Source: Sandaracinus sp. | GTDB taxonomy: Bacteria > Myxococcota_A > Polyangia > Polyangiales > Houyiibacteriaceae | DNA: 64,000 bases | Reading direction: 5' to 3' | Assembly: GCA_020633125.1 (NCBI GenBank) | Contig: JACKEH010000011.1 | Coordinates: 57,091-121,090, forward strand | Shown: piece after piece, positions 38,301 to 46,367 of the stretch | Numbering within the stretch: position 1 is the first letter of the stretch | Layout of the letters: the number at the start of each line of letters is the position of its first letter | Program-made: the position numbers and the translations under genes | The notes under the pieces: model-generated | The model's database searches: none | The model's input: only the letters and a program-made list of their open reading frames with translations | Told to the model about the DNA's origin: nothing

Positions 38301-39747
38301 GACGCGTCGAGGCGCTCGTCGCGACGAACGCGATCGAGTCGGTGCGCGGCAACGCGGTGTCGGCGCCGACGACGGCGGGGCTGGAGAAGGTCGAGGTCGC
38401 GAGCACTGCGCCCGAGCTCGCGTTCTGCGCCGAGAGCGCGAAGCTGTTCGTCACCGTGTTGCTTCCGTGGTCGACGGTGACGACGTAGCGCGTGCCCGCC
38501 GTCGTCGAAACGACCTGGCTGATGGTGCCCGCGGTGCAGCCGGTGAGATCGATCGACCAGGTGCCGTGCGTGTCGGGATAGGCCGTGGAGTGGTCCACAT
38601 CGCCCGCGTCGACGGTCCAGCCGGGCAGCGAGGTCAGGTTTCCGCCCCCGTCGCCTTCTTCGAACGAGCCGTTTGCCACGTCGAGGTCCGCGCAAGTGTA
38701 TCCGGACTCCACCACGCAGGTGCTCGAGCAGCCGTCTCCGTTCGCGGTGTTGCCGTCGTCGCAGGCCTCGGCGCCGCTGACCGCACCATCGCCGCAGCGG
38801 GTCGTGCAGACCGAGGGCAGGCCGGTGCAGGTGTACCCCGGTTCGACGCGACAGGTGTCCGAGCATCCGTCGCCCGCGGTGGCGTCGCCGTCGTCGCAGG
38901 ACTCCGTGCCGCGAAGCAGCGAGTCACCACAGACCGGACTGCACACCGAGGCGAGCGGCGCGACGATCGTGTAGCGGACCTGGTCTTGCGAGAGGCCGTA
39001 GAAACCGATCTCGCCGGCCGGCCATCCTCCCGCGGGCGCCGCCTGCCGAAACTGCTCGACCCCGTTCACACGGACCACGAGCAGGCTCGGTGTGTGTGTG
39101 ATCTCGAATCGGTACGTGGTGTTGTCGGCCCAGCCGGTGGTGCCGAGCGTCGCCGCGCGGGCGACCTCGGTCACCGCGCCGTCGTGCAGCCAGAGGTTGT
39201 TGGCCGTGGGGATGCCGCGCACCCGGGAGAGGGCCAGACCGATCCGCGCCGTACCGCCGCCGATGTTCTGGTTCAGCTGCTTCCAATCGACGAGCAGATA
39301 GTCCGCCATCGCGTTGGTGGTGTCGCCGGGATTGAAACCCAAGACGAAGCCGATGAAGTCGTCGTCGTTGGTGGTCGCGACGCGGATGTCGACCGTGTAG
39401 GTGGTCGCGAAAGCGTCGGCGTTGAAGAGCCCGAGCGTGCCGTGAGCGGTGTTGCTCGTCTGGATTCCGGAGCGTCCGTCGGAGCCCAGCGTCCAGGTCG
39501 CGTTCGCGCCGGGGTAGCTCTCGATGCTGAGCGCACGGAAGTCGAGCGGGAGGCGACAGCCCCACCCCGTCTCGATCGTACAGGTCGGGCTACAACCGTC
39601 GCCTGCGGTCGCGTTGCCGTCGTCGCAGGCTTCCGTGACGGCCTGGTTGCCGTTCGGGGCCCCCCCGTCGCATTGAGCGCTCGCCGCCGAGGCCCAGCTT
39701 CCGATCGCGCCCAAGCTGAGCGCGAGCACCTTCCACGAGATCTTCAT
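35302..39747 (-). CDS. Giant surface protein: TSP-C-like lectin domain, Cys-rich repeats, seven Ig-like repeats, TSP3 repeats, sorting tail
   Basis: A 1481-residue exported protein (signal MKISWKVLALSLGAIGSWASAASAQ). Order of domains: a Myxococcus Cys-rich repeat (CDDGNATAGDGCSPTC); a lectin-like domain resembling thrombospondin C-terminal/L-type lectin (DDDFIGFVLGFNPGD, YLLVDWKQLNQ, LLVVRVNGVEQF); and more CxDGN..GDGCS repeats flanking a choice-of-anchor/DUF642-like domain (NGSFEEG, LPGWTVDAGDVD). Next come seven Ig-like repeats, each with a TPTISGTAEPGA-type turn, then thrombospondin type-3 Ca-binding repeats (DTDGDGFLDTEE, DPDDDGDGIP). The protein closes with an Asp/Gly linker, hydrophobic helix and RRRRRR, a MYXO-CTERM-like tail. 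It is likely surface-displayed and adhesive. ATG 39747 overlaps the OmpA-like gene's stop. Confidence 0.88.
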   Translation of the reverse strand: MKISWKVLALSLGAIGSWASAASAQCDGGAPNGNQAVTEACDDGNATAGDGCSPTCTIETGWGCRLPLDFRALSIESYPGANATWTLGSDGRSGIQTSNTAHGTLGLFNADAFATTYTVDIRVATTNDDDFIGFVLGFNPGDTTNAMADYLLVDWKQLNQNIGGGTARIGLALSRVRGIPTANNLWLHDGAVTEVARAATLGTTGWADNTTYRFEITHTPSLLVVRVNGVEQFRQAAPAGGWPAGEIGFYGLSQDQVRYTIVAPLASVCSPVCGDSLLRGTESCDDGDATAGDGCSDTCRVEPGYTCTGLPSVCTTRCGDGAVSGAEACDDGNTANGDGCSSTCVVESGYTCADLDVANGSFEEGDGGGNLTSLPGWTVDAGDVDHSTAYPDTHGTWSIDLTGCTAGTISQVVSTTAGTRYVVTVDHGSNTVTNSFALSAQNASSGAVLATSTFSSPAVVGADTALPRTDSIAFVATSASTRLVLRTVTSNAACTGNWIDFVRGSSACVEVCGDGVVTPGEACDDGGVASGDGCSATCTVETGWACMGAPSSCDGVCGDGSIRGTERCDDGNVAPGDGCNATCRAEVVITAPSDGALTNDATPTISGTADPGATVMVSVGAEMGSVVADGTGAWTFTPASPVGDGAVVVSATAVDGRGGSSSAMISITVDTAISVAITEPVTGSSSTDTTPTITGTGEPGAMVTVVLDGMTLDIVTVGMDGTWSVMVGTALAEGVHTVIATAMDAAGNTAMDTSIFTVDTSTSVAIVTPADGTRVMTGTPTISGTAEPGAMVTVSVDGTELGTVTADGSGNWSIDVTTALTEGPHSASASATDTLGNTASTESDFTVDLGTTVSFEQPSVTGDETPELSGTGEPGASVEVSVDGSVVGTVIVDAEGNWTLVVGPLTDGTHDVSVTATDDAGNTANDTGSFLVDLDSPAVEIANPGDGTTTSDNTPTITGTATPGASVLVIVDGSILGIASADATGAWSIDVTTALADGEHEVVATVTDADGDTVEDAHVFTVDTADAPAIAITSPTGGAVTSDATPTITGTATAGVTVDVYVDGVFVGTVTADGDGNWSLDVGTALSDGSHTVRAVATDGDGNTATDGGTFTVDTETEVAIVAPAEGATVGGPRPTISGSAEAGASVVVSVDGTEIGTVVAGADGTWSVRVTFDLTDGDHDASATATDEVGNTATDSVDFTVGGLDTDGDGFLDTEECPSMPCRDTDMDGNPDFDDPDDDGDGIPTAVECPGATSCRDSDSDTTPDYLDPDDDDDGILTRDEGSGSRDTDSDGIPDHLDVDDDGDGLLTEDECATMPCRDTDTDGTPDFLDPDDDGDAIPTTREREDGATHGNDVDMDGNDNWLDTDSDAADGSDSEEGVGDSDMDGIPDYLDPANPVMPDGGVDGGTGDAGVSDGGVPDAGMNDDAGASDGGAEADAGTAPSGGGFSGGALCTATGGSDPSAAVGLALVGLALLRRRRRR

Positions 39748-41591
39748 CGGTCCACCGTGTCGGCGCTCGGGCCGCTGTTGTGCTGTTGAATGGAGTCGCC
39801 GGCGCTGACGAGGTTGAACTCGACGCGGCGGTTCTGCGCGTGTTGCTCGGCGGTCTGCGCGTTCTCGACGATCGGTCGGTCCGGACCGAAGCCCTGCGCC
39901 GTCAGGCGCTCTGCGGCGACACCCTCACGCACGAGGAAAGCCACGACGGCCTCCGCGCGCTTCTGCGAGAGCGTCATGTTGGCCTCGCGGCGACCACGCG
40001 AGTCGGTGTGCCCTTCGACGCGCACACGCTCGATCTCCGGGTGCGCGTTCAGCACCTGCGCGACGTTGCGAAGGAGCTGGAAGCTGCGGCGCTGAATCAC
40101 GTCGCGGTTGGTGCGGAAGTAGACGACGTCGAGAATCTCGAGGCGGCCGTCTTCGATGCGCACCTGCTGGCGCTCGGGGCAGCCCTGGTTCTCCGGCGGA
40201 CCGGCGACGTCGGGGCAGTTGTCGCGCCGGTCGACGACGGTGTCGTTGTCGCGGTCCGGATCGGGGCAGCCACGGTTCGCGGCGGGACCCGGCTCGTTCC
40301 TGCACGCGTCGACTCCGTCGAGCACGCCGTCCTGATCGTTGTCCGGATCGGGGCAGCCGTTGTCGTCTTCGAAGCCGTCGGCGTCTTCGGGCTCCATCGG
40401 GCATTGGTCGGTGGCGTCGGGAATTCCGTCCGCGTCGTTGTCCGGGTCGGGGCAGCCGTTTTCGTCCTCGAAGGTGTCGACGTCTTCCGGATCCATCGGG
40501 CACTCGTCGGCGGCGTCGAGGATTCCGTCGCCGTCGTTGTCGGGATCGGGGCAGCCGTCGTCGTCTTCGAAGGTGTCGACGTCTTCGGGCTCGTCGGGGC
40601 ACGTGTCGACGTCGTCGTTCAGGCCGTCGTGGTCGCGGTCACCGACGGGCTCTTCGGGACGCTCGGCGGGACGGCCGTAGCCGACCATCGCGATGACACG
40701 CGCGTCGGGCGAGCCGAAGCCACGGGTGAAGCCCATGCCGGCGGCGAGACCCGCCGTCAAACCCGAGGCGTGGTGAAGCTTCGCGCCGACGTTGCCTTCG
40801 AAGGGCGTGCTCTCGCGGCTGAAGAGGTCGTCGAAGAAGGACGAGCCGAAGACCTGCGCGTGCACGTCGACGTGCGTGCGGTCGTCGTCCTGCGCGACGT
40901 AGACCGGGAGCGCGAAGCCGAGGCCGAAGGTGAGCTCGTCGCCGAAGCTCAGGTTCGAGGTGCTGTCGGACGCGTTGCGGCGCACCTTCGCGCCGACGTC
41001 GAGCACGAGCCGCGCGCCACCGCCGGGCCGCACCTCGAAGAGCAGCTCGGGCGCGAGCGAGAGGAAGTCGTCGCCGCGAAAACGCTGCGAGCCCGCGGTC
41101 GGGAAGGTGCCCGTGAGCTGAACGCCGAGCGCGACCACGTCGTCGCTCTCGCCGTAGATGCGCACGCGCGCGCCGAGGTACGCGTCGCCGAGACCCGCGC
41201 CGTCCGCCGACGCGCCGATGCCCGCGGCCTGAAGCTCGTCTTCGTCGTCGCCGCTCATCACGAGCGAGATCGGGAGGCCCGCGAAGAGCACGACACGATC
41301 GAAGAGGCCGAGCGAGAGGCCGAGCGTGGCGTCGAGCTGATGGCCGACGATGCGGTGGCCTTCGGAGTCACGCTCGCCGAGCTCGTTCTCCCAGACCAGC
41401 GGATCGTTCGCGTAATCGAGGTGCAGCATCGCGCCGTAGCGCAGATGGCCGAGGTCGGTGGGGCGGCTGATCGCGAAGTCGTCTTCGACGGTCTCGGACG
41501 CCCGAAAGCGGTTGAGCGTGGCCGAGCGTTGCGCCGTCGCGAAGCTCGGAAGCGCCAGCGCGAGCGCCAGCGCCAGGGTGACCCGTTGCAT
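39744..41591 (-). CDS. OmpA-family outer-membrane protein with thrombospondin type-3 repeats
   Basis: A 615-residue protein: signal MQRVTLALALALALPSFATAQ, an N-terminal barrel-like region (to about residue 310), then TSP3 Ca-binding repeats (DRDHDGLNDDVDTCPDEPEDVDTFEDDDGCPDPDNDGDGILD, about five units). The C-terminal OmpA domain (FRTNRDVIQRRSFQLLRNVAQVLNAHP, VEGHTDSRGRREANMTLSQKRAEAVVAFLVREGV) binds peptidoglycan. It anchors the outer membrane to the wall. GAGGAGG lies five bases before ATG 41591. The stop overlaps the start of the giant surface protein (ATGA), so the two are made together, possibly as a barrel plus displayed partner. The first gene of a two-gene operon. Confidence 0.9.
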   Translation of the reverse strand: MQRVTLALALALALPSFATAQRSATLNRFRASETVEDDFAISRPTDLGHLRYGAMLHLDYANDPLVWENELGERDSEGHRIVGHQLDATLGLSLGLFDRVVLFAGLPISLVMSGDDEDELQAAGIGASADGAGLGDAYLGARVRIYGESDDVVALGVQLTGTFPTAGSQRFRGDDFLSLAPELLFEVRPGGGARLVLDVGAKVRRNASDSTSNLSFGDELTFGLGFALPVYVAQDDDRTHVDVHAQVFGSSFFDDLFSRESTPFEGNVGAKLHHASGLTAGLAAGMGFTRGFGSPDARVIAMVGYGRPAERPEEPVGDRDHDGLNDDVDTCPDEPEDVDTFEDDDGCPDPDNDGDGILDAADECPMDPEDVDTFEDENGCPDPDNDADGIPDATDQCPMEPEDADGFEDDNGCPDPDNDQDGVLDGVDACRNEPGPAANRGCPDPDRDNDTVVDRRDNCPDVAGPPENQGCPERQQVRIEDGRLEILDVVYFRTNRDVIQRRSFQLLRNVAQVLNAHPEIERVRVEGHTDSRGRREANMTLSQKRAEAVVAFLVREGVAAERLTAQGFGPDRPIVENAQTAEQHAQNRRVEFNLVSAGDSIQQHNSGPSADTVDR

Positions 41592-41761
41592 GTTCCTCCT
41601 CGTGGGCGGGGCCGGCGGGGCCCCTTCTCTCCCGGCCACGAGGCTACGGGATCCGACCTCCACCCGGCAAGGTCAAATGCTCGTAATTCCTGGCGTATCC
41701 GATTTTCCCCGACACTCCCCCGTCTGAGGGAGGCTTCTCATGAGCCGGGAAAAGTGTGCGT

Positions 41762-41790
41762 TTGACGGAAGTTACACGTTTCGTAAATTG
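41762..41790 (+). promoter_or_regulatory. Sigma-70-like promoter of the TetR gene
   Basis: TTGACG (41762-41767) and TAAATT (41784-41789) with 16 bases between, in an A/T-rich patch that is unusual for this genome. It lies 38 bases before the TetR ATG at 41828. Inverted repeats overlap it and follow it. Confidence 0.65.
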
Positions 41791-41803
41791 CGTTTGCGAA
41801 AAC

Positions 41804-41818
41804 GTAAACGTCGTTTAC
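41804..41818. promoter_or_regulatory. Likely TetR operator (perfect 15-bp palindrome)
   Basis: GTAAACG-T-CGTTTAC is a perfect 7-1-7 palindrome just downstream of the -10 box. A related imperfect inverted repeat (GTTTCGTAAA...TTTGCGAAAAC, 41778-41802) sits over the -10. This arrangement suits repression of its own gene by the TetR protein. Confidence 0.7.
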
Positions 41819-41827
41819 TCTTTGCTC

Positions 41828-42502
41828 ATGCTCCGATCCGACGCCGCTCCCGGAGGCCGCCGCCACCAAGCCAACCTCGAGCGAGTGCTCGACGCGGCGT
41901 CCGAGCTCGCGTTCGAAGACGGGCTCGAGGCGATGAGCATCAAGCGCGTCGCCGAGCGCGCCGGGTACTCGCCGGGGGCGCTCTACCGCTACTTCGCCTC
42001 GAAGGACGCGATCGTCGTCGCGATCATGGTGCGCGCGATCGACGCGCTCACCGCGTCGCTCCAAGCCGTCGAGGCCGCCGACCCGCTCGGACGCCTCGTC
42101 GCCCAATCGAACGCCTACCGCACGATGGCCGAGCGCGAGCCTCACGCGTTCGCGCTCGTCTCCAAGATGTCGGCCGACCCTCGCGTGCTCGTCGTCGACG
42201 ACGCCGACGCCGGCCAGGTCGTCGCCGCGGTGGAGCGGCTCTTCGTGCCCATCGTGCGCAGCTTCCTCGAGGCCGAGCGCGCGGGGCTGATGGAGCCCGG
42301 GCCGGCGCACGATCGGGCGCTCGCGCTCTTCGCCGCGCTGCAGGGCTCGTTGCACCTGCGCAAACAAGAGCGGCGCATGCCGCACGTGATCGTCGCGCGC
42401 CGGGTCTTCGACACCGCGCTGCGCGCGCTTCTTCGTGGCTTCGGCGCTCCCGTCGAGCGTGTCGATGCCGCCCTGGCTGCCCACGCGTCGACGGACGCCT
42501 GA
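41828..42502 (+). CDS. TetR-family transcriptional regulator
   Basis: A 224-residue protein. The N-terminal helix-turn-helix (residues about 17-63) reads ANLERVLDAASELAFEDGLEAMSIKRVAERAGYSPGALYRYFASKDAIVVAIM, the classical TetR pattern. The C-terminal ligand-binding region is helical with no recognised ligand. Its own promoter overlaps and precedes palindromes that are probably its operators. The hydroxylase-family gene follows after 12 bases, so the regulator most likely controls that enzyme; the inducer could be a fatty acid or sterol, which is inference. ATG 41828 is preferred over the upstream frame start at 41756, which lies before the promoter. Confidence 0.88.
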   Translation: MLRSDAAPGGRRHQANLERVLDAASELAFEDGLEAMSIKRVAERAGYSPGALYRYFASKDAIVVAIMVRAIDALTASLQAVEAADPLGRLVAQSNAYRTMAEREPHAFALVSKMSADPRVLVVDDADAGQVVAAVERLFVPIVRSFLEAERAGLMEPGPAHDRALALFAALQGSLHLRKQERRMPHVIVARRVFDTALRALLRGFGAPVERVDAALAAHASTDA

Positions 42503-42514
42503 CGGAGGACCCTC

Positions 42515-43087
42515 ATGTCGCACGGAATCTCTCTCGCGATCGCTCTCTTCCTCGGTGCCCTCACCTGGACCTTGCTCGAGTACTGCATCCACCGCTGGCT
42601 CGGGCACCACGCGAAGTTCCGTCCGAACCCCTTCGCGAAGGAGCACATTCGCCATCACAGCCAAGGCGACTACTTCGCGCCGACCCTCAAGAAGATGGGC
42701 GCCGCGCTCGTCGCGCTCGCGCTCGTGACGCCTCCCGCCATTCTCGTCGCGGGCGTCGAGCTCGGCGTCGTGTACGCGCTGGGCCTCGTCGGTTTCTACG
42801 GCGTCTACGAGGTGCTGCATCGTCGCGAGCACACGTCGCGAGGTTTCGGCGCGTACGGCCGTTGGGCGCGCCGCCACCACTTCTGGCACCACTTCGGCGA
42901 CTCCTCGAAGAACCACGGCGTCACGAGCCCGATCTGGGACTTCGTCTTCGGTACCTACCAAGCGCCCGGCGTCATCGTGGTGCCCGAGCGGCTCAAGATG
43001 CAGTGGCTCACGGATCCCGAGACCGGCGACGTGTTCTCCGACCTGCAGGCCTGGTACTCGCTGCGTCGTCGCCGCGCGGCAGCCTGA
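42515..43087 (+). CDS. Fatty acid hydroxylase/sterol desaturase-family membrane enzyme
   Basis: A 190-residue integral membrane protein with the di-iron His motifs of the family: HRWLGHH (residues about 26-32), EHIRHHSQGDYF, EVLHRREH and RRHHFWHHFGDSSKNHGVTSPIWDFVFGT. Hydrophobic stretches are SLAIALFLGALTWTLLEYC and ALVALALVTPPAILVAGVELGVVYALGLVGFYGVY. The enzyme would hydroxylate or desaturate a lipid at the cytoplasmic membrane using O2; the exact substrate is unknown. AGGA-type sequence (GACGGAGGACC) precedes the ATG at 42515. It is co-transcribed with the TetR gene and ends before a strong terminator. Confidence 0.85.
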   Translation: MSHGISLAIALFLGALTWTLLEYCIHRWLGHHAKFRPNPFAKEHIRHHSQGDYFAPTLKKMGAALVALALVTPPAILVAGVELGVVYALGLVGFYGVYEVLHRREHTSRGFGAYGRWARRHHFWHHFGDSSKNHGVTSPIWDFVFGTYQAPGVIVVPERLKMQWLTDPETGDVFSDLQAWYSLRRRRAAA

Positions 43088-43110
43088 CCTCTCGCCGAGA
43101 CTCGATCACG

Positions 43111-43140
43111 ACCCCTCGTGCTCACGCGCGAGGGGTTCTT
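43111..43140. terminator. Bidirectional terminator
   Basis: ACCCCTCG (43111-43118) pairs with CGAGGGGT (43129-43136), followed by TCTT on the plus strand. It separates the hydroxylase gene from the convergent Cys-rich lipoprotein gene (stop 43153). Confidence 0.7.
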
Positions 43141-43152
43141 CGTCGCCCGACC

Positions 43153-44280
43153 TCAGCGCCGACAAACGCCGATCGACGAGCCCGGCAAAGGTGTGCAGGT
43201 CCACCCCGAGGGGCAGAGGCCGTCGGCGCACAAGCGCGTGCAATACCCGCCGCTGTCGCAGAGCCCGCTCGCGCACTGCGAGGTTGCGCTGCACGTGCCG
43301 CCAATCGGTGTGTTGCCCGCGCGAACGCAGAACGTGGTGATGCTGCCGTCGTCGAGCAGCTCCGGCTTGCACCCCCAGCCCACCGGGCATCCACCTTCCG
43401 CGTTGCACGTTTGAATGCAGAGGTTGGTGCCGATCGATGACAGGTCGGCGCACAACCCACTGCGGCATTCGTTCAGGCCCGACGCGGGGCAGAGCGCGCC
43501 CATCGCGTCGTCGCCCGCCACGTCTCCGCCCGAATCCGCGAGCGGCGGCGTGCAGACCGGCACCGACGAGCCGAACGAGTTCTGACACGTGTACTGAGGC
43601 AACCCCGGGTAACGACGCGCAGGGCAATCCGCCGCCGAGCGACAGCGCGCCGTGCATCCGACGCCCGGCACGCAGAGGCTCGACCCACACTCGGTCCCGC
43701 CCGAGGTGCACGGCTTCTCGATGTCGACGCAGACTCGAAACGCCGCGCCTACGTCGGTGCACGCGTAGCCCGCCGGGCATTCGTCCGCCGAGTCGCACGG
43801 CCGGGTGCATTGGCCACTGCCACCCGTCGGCCCGAGACAGAGGCCCAGCCGGCACGTCTCCGGAGTCGCGACCGCGCACACCGCGCCCGTGTCGTCGCGC
43901 AGACAGAATCCTCCCGAGCAGGCGTGCTCGTCCGCGCACTCGCGCGACGCCGTGCAAGCGCGCGTGCACATGCGGCTGCCTCCGACGTCGTCGACGCAGC
44001 GGCCGCTCTCGCAATCGCCGTCGTTCGTGCAGCGATCGAGGTAACGCGCGGTGCCTCGCACGCCACCGTCGTCCGATCCCGCGTCGACGCCGCCGTCCAC
44101 GCCGCCGTCCGTTCCGACGACTCCGCCCCCGTCGACGTCGCTGCCGCCGTCGCCCGAGCCCGCGTCGGCTCCCCCGTCGCCTGGCGTCATGCCGCCGTCC
44201 GGACGTGATCGCGTTCCTTCTGCCGCCGCGCACGCCGCCACGAGGGCCCAAAGCAAGAGTCCGAACCGACCGAATCCCAT
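43153..44280 (-). CDS. Cys-rich secreted lipoprotein with Asp/Gly linker
   Basis: A 375-residue protein starting MGFGRFGLLLWALVAACAAAEG (lipobox VAAC). A long Gly/Asp spacer (GGMTPGDGGADAGSGDGGSDVDGG) is followed by about seven Cys-rich modules with patterns such as CTNDGDCESGRCVDD, CTASRECADEHACSGGFC, CDSADECPAGYAC, CGSSLCVPGVGC and CSATSQCASGLCDSGGYC. They resemble the small disulphide-rich repeats common in myxobacterial surface proteins. Presumably outer-membrane or surface bound; function unknown. It is divergent from the K+-uptake operon. Confidence 0.8.
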   Translation of the reverse strand: MGFGRFGLLLWALVAACAAAEGTRSRPDGGMTPGDGGADAGSGDGGSDVDGGGVVGTDGGVDGGVDAGSDDGGVRGTARYLDRCTNDGDCESGRCVDDVGGSRMCTRACTASRECADEHACSGGFCLRDDTGAVCAVATPETCRLGLCLGPTGGSGQCTRPCDSADECPAGYACTDVGAAFRVCVDIEKPCTSGGTECGSSLCVPGVGCTARCRSAADCPARRYPGLPQYTCQNSFGSSVPVCTPPLADSGGDVAGDDAMGALCPASGLNECRSGLCADLSSIGTNLCIQTCNAEGGCPVGWGCKPELLDDGSITTFCVRAGNTPIGGTCSATSQCASGLCDSGGYCTRLCADGLCPSGWTCTPLPGSSIGVCRR

Positions 44281-44372
44281 GCGAACGAGGTTATCAGGAT
44301 TCCCGGTCGAGGGACGTTCGCCGTCTCGCGCCGTCTCGCGCGTGGAGGGCTGCGGTACTAGGGTCCGCCTCG

Positions 44373-46367
44373 GTGGCTTCCCAAGACCATCCCGCCCGAG
44401 CCCACCGCCTCGCGCGGAGCTACGCGTTGCTCGCGGGAACCCCGGCGGTCTTTCTGCTCGGCGGCGCGTTGCCCGCGGGCGACGAGCCCTTCGAGCTTCC
44501 GGTGCGCGTCGGCGCCGCGTGCCTCTTCGCGCTGGGCGCCTGGATCTTGCCGACCCGCTGGACGCGTGGCGCGGCGCTGATCACGTTCGCGCTCCTGGCG
44601 ACCGTCGGTGCCCACGCGCTCGCGCTTCGGACCCGGCCGGACCTCGTGGTCTTCGCGCTCGCCGCGGTCGTCACCGTGATGCTCACCACGCTGACGGCCC
44701 CGACTGGCATCGGTCGCAAGCCTCCCGATTGGCGCCCGCCCGTCGTGCACACCCTCGCGCTCTCGTCGCTCGCGGGGTGGTTCGTCGTCGTCGCGCTCGA
44801 ACGCCACGCGTGGCCGGAGCTCGGGGTCGCCCTCGCCACCACCCTCGCGGCGTGCGTCGGGACGGTCGTGTGGATCCAGCGCGAACGTCGAAAGCGTCGC
44901 TTCGTCGGCGTGGCGCTGCTCGCCCTCAGCGGCGTGCTCCTCGGTTTCGCGCAGGGCCTCCCCGGTCTGCTCTCCGCCGCGCTACCCGCCTCGCTCGCGA
45001 CGTTGGCGCTCGTGCGCGGAAACGAAGGTTCGTGGGTGCGCGAAGCCGCGGCCTCGGTGCTCGAGCACCCGCCGCGCATGTTGGTCGTCACCTTCCTCGT
45101 GCTCTGCGTCGGGGGCGCCTTGTTGCTCTCGTTGCCCGTCGCCACCGAGGATGGAGAAGCCATCGGCCTCGTCGATGCGGCGTTCACGGCGGTCAGCGCC
45201 GTTTGCGTCACCGGTTTGGCCACCGTCGACACCCCGACGACCTTCAGCGCCTTCGGCGAAGGCGTGCTCCTGCTGCTGATCCAGATCGGCGGCCTCGGGA
45301 TCATGACCTTCTACACCGCGGCGCTCGCGGCGCTCGGTCAGCGTCTGAGCCTGCGCCACGAGAGCACGATCGCCGCGTCGATCAACGTACGCGAGCGGCA
45401 GCAGCTCCTGCGCACGCTCGCGCAGCTGATCGGCTTCACCTTCGTCGTCGAGATCGTCGGTGGCGCGCTCCTCACGCTCGCGTTCGCGATGCGAGGCGAG
45501 CCGATCCTCTCGGCGCTCTGGCGCGGCCTCTTCACCTCGATCAGCGCGTTCTGCAACGCAGGGTTCGCGCTCCAGTCCGACAGCCTCGTCGGTTACCAAG
45601 ACGACGCGCTCGTCCTGCACGTGATCGCGGTCGTCATCGTGCTCGGAGGTCTGTCGCCGGCGGCGGCGCTCGCCTTGCCGAGCTTGGTGCGGCGTCGACC
45701 CGTCGCGCTGCAGATCAAGCTCGGCCTCGCGACCTCCGTCGCGCTGCTGCTCGTCGGCTTCGTGCTCTACGGCTTCCTCGAGTGGGACGCCTCGCTCGCG
45801 AAGCTGGCTCCGCTCGACCGCGTGCACAACGCGTGGTTCCAGTCGGTGACGCTGCGAACCGCGGGCTTCAACAGCGTCGACCTCGCGACCACGCGGCCGG
45901 CGACGCAGACGATGATGATCGCGTGGATGTTCGTCGGCGGGAGCCCGGGCGGCACGGCCGGCGGCGCGAAGACGACCACTGCGGCGCTCCTCGTCCTGAT
46001 GGTCGTCGCGGCCATGCGCGGTCGCACGTACATCGACGTCTTCGGCCGCCGCATCCCACACGCGACCGTCTACCGCGCCGCGGCCGTCTTCACGGTCGGC
46101 GTGCTCTCGGCCATCGGCCTGCTCGCGGGATTGCAGCTCACGCAATCGATGGACCTCGGCGTGGCCGTCTTCGAAGCGGTCTCCGCGCTCGCGACGGTCG
46201 GCCTCTCGATCGGCGGCACGGCCCAGCTCGACGAGGTCGGCAAGGTCCTCATCATGTTCGCGATGTTCGCGGGCCGCGTCGGCCCGCTCACGCTCTTCTT
46301 GTTCCTCTCCGAACAGAAGGGCGACGAGCTCTGGAAGCACCCCGAAGAAGAGGTCGACGTCGGATGA
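44373..46367 (+). CDS. TrkH/KtrB-family potassium uptake channel subunit with extra N-terminal membrane domain
   Basis: A 664-residue integral membrane protein, about 200 residues longer than usual TrkH/KtrB. The extra N-terminus has about six hydrophobic segments (YALLAGTPAVFLLGG, AACLFALGAWILP, LITFALLATVGAHAL, LVVFALAAVVTVMLTTL, HTLALSSLAGWFVVVAL, VALLALSGVLLGFAQGL). The channel part then shows four selectivity-filter repeats: AVCVTGLATVD, AFCNAGFAL, TLRTAGFNS and ALATVGLSIGG, plus the gating loop GGSPGGTAGGAKTTT. It imports K+ under control of the cytoplasmic RCK protein encoded next. GTG 44373 is chosen as start. ATGA overlap with the RCK gene. Confidence 0.85.
   Translation: MASQDHPARAHRLARSYALLAGTPAVFLLGGALPAGDEPFELPVRVGAACLFALGAWILPTRWTRGAALITFALLATVGAHALALRTRPDLVVFALAAVVTVMLTTLTAPTGIGRKPPDWRPPVVHTLALSSLAGWFVVVALERHAWPELGVALATTLAACVGTVVWIQRERRKRRFVGVALLALSGVLLGFAQGLPGLLSAALPASLATLALVRGNEGSWVREAAASVLEHPPRMLVVTFLVLCVGGALLLSLPVATEDGEAIGLVDAAFTAVSAVCVTGLATVDTPTTFSAFGEGVLLLLIQIGGLGIMTFYTAALAALGQRLSLRHESTIAASINVRERQQLLRTLAQLIGFTFVVEIVGGALLTLAFAMRGEPILSALWRGLFTSISAFCNAGFALQSDSLVGYQDDALVLHVIAVVIVLGGLSPAAALALPSLVRRRPVALQIKLGLATSVALLLVGFVLYGFLEWDASLAKLAPLDRVHNAWFQSVTLRTAGFNSVDLATTRPATQTMMIAWMFVGGSPGGTAGGAKTTTAALLVLMVVAAMRGRTYIDVFGRRIPHATVYRAAAVFTVGVLSAIGLLAGLQLTQSMDLGVAVFEAVSALATVGLSIGGTAQLDEVGKVLIMFAMFAGRVGPLTLFLFLSEQKGDELWKHPEEEVDVG

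Noticed and set aside
35695..39789. A 1364-codon plus-strand frame opposite the giant surface protein
   Set aside because: Its Arg/Asp/Val-rich composition comes from the reverse of the Ig-like and TSP3 repeats; no start signal or domain.
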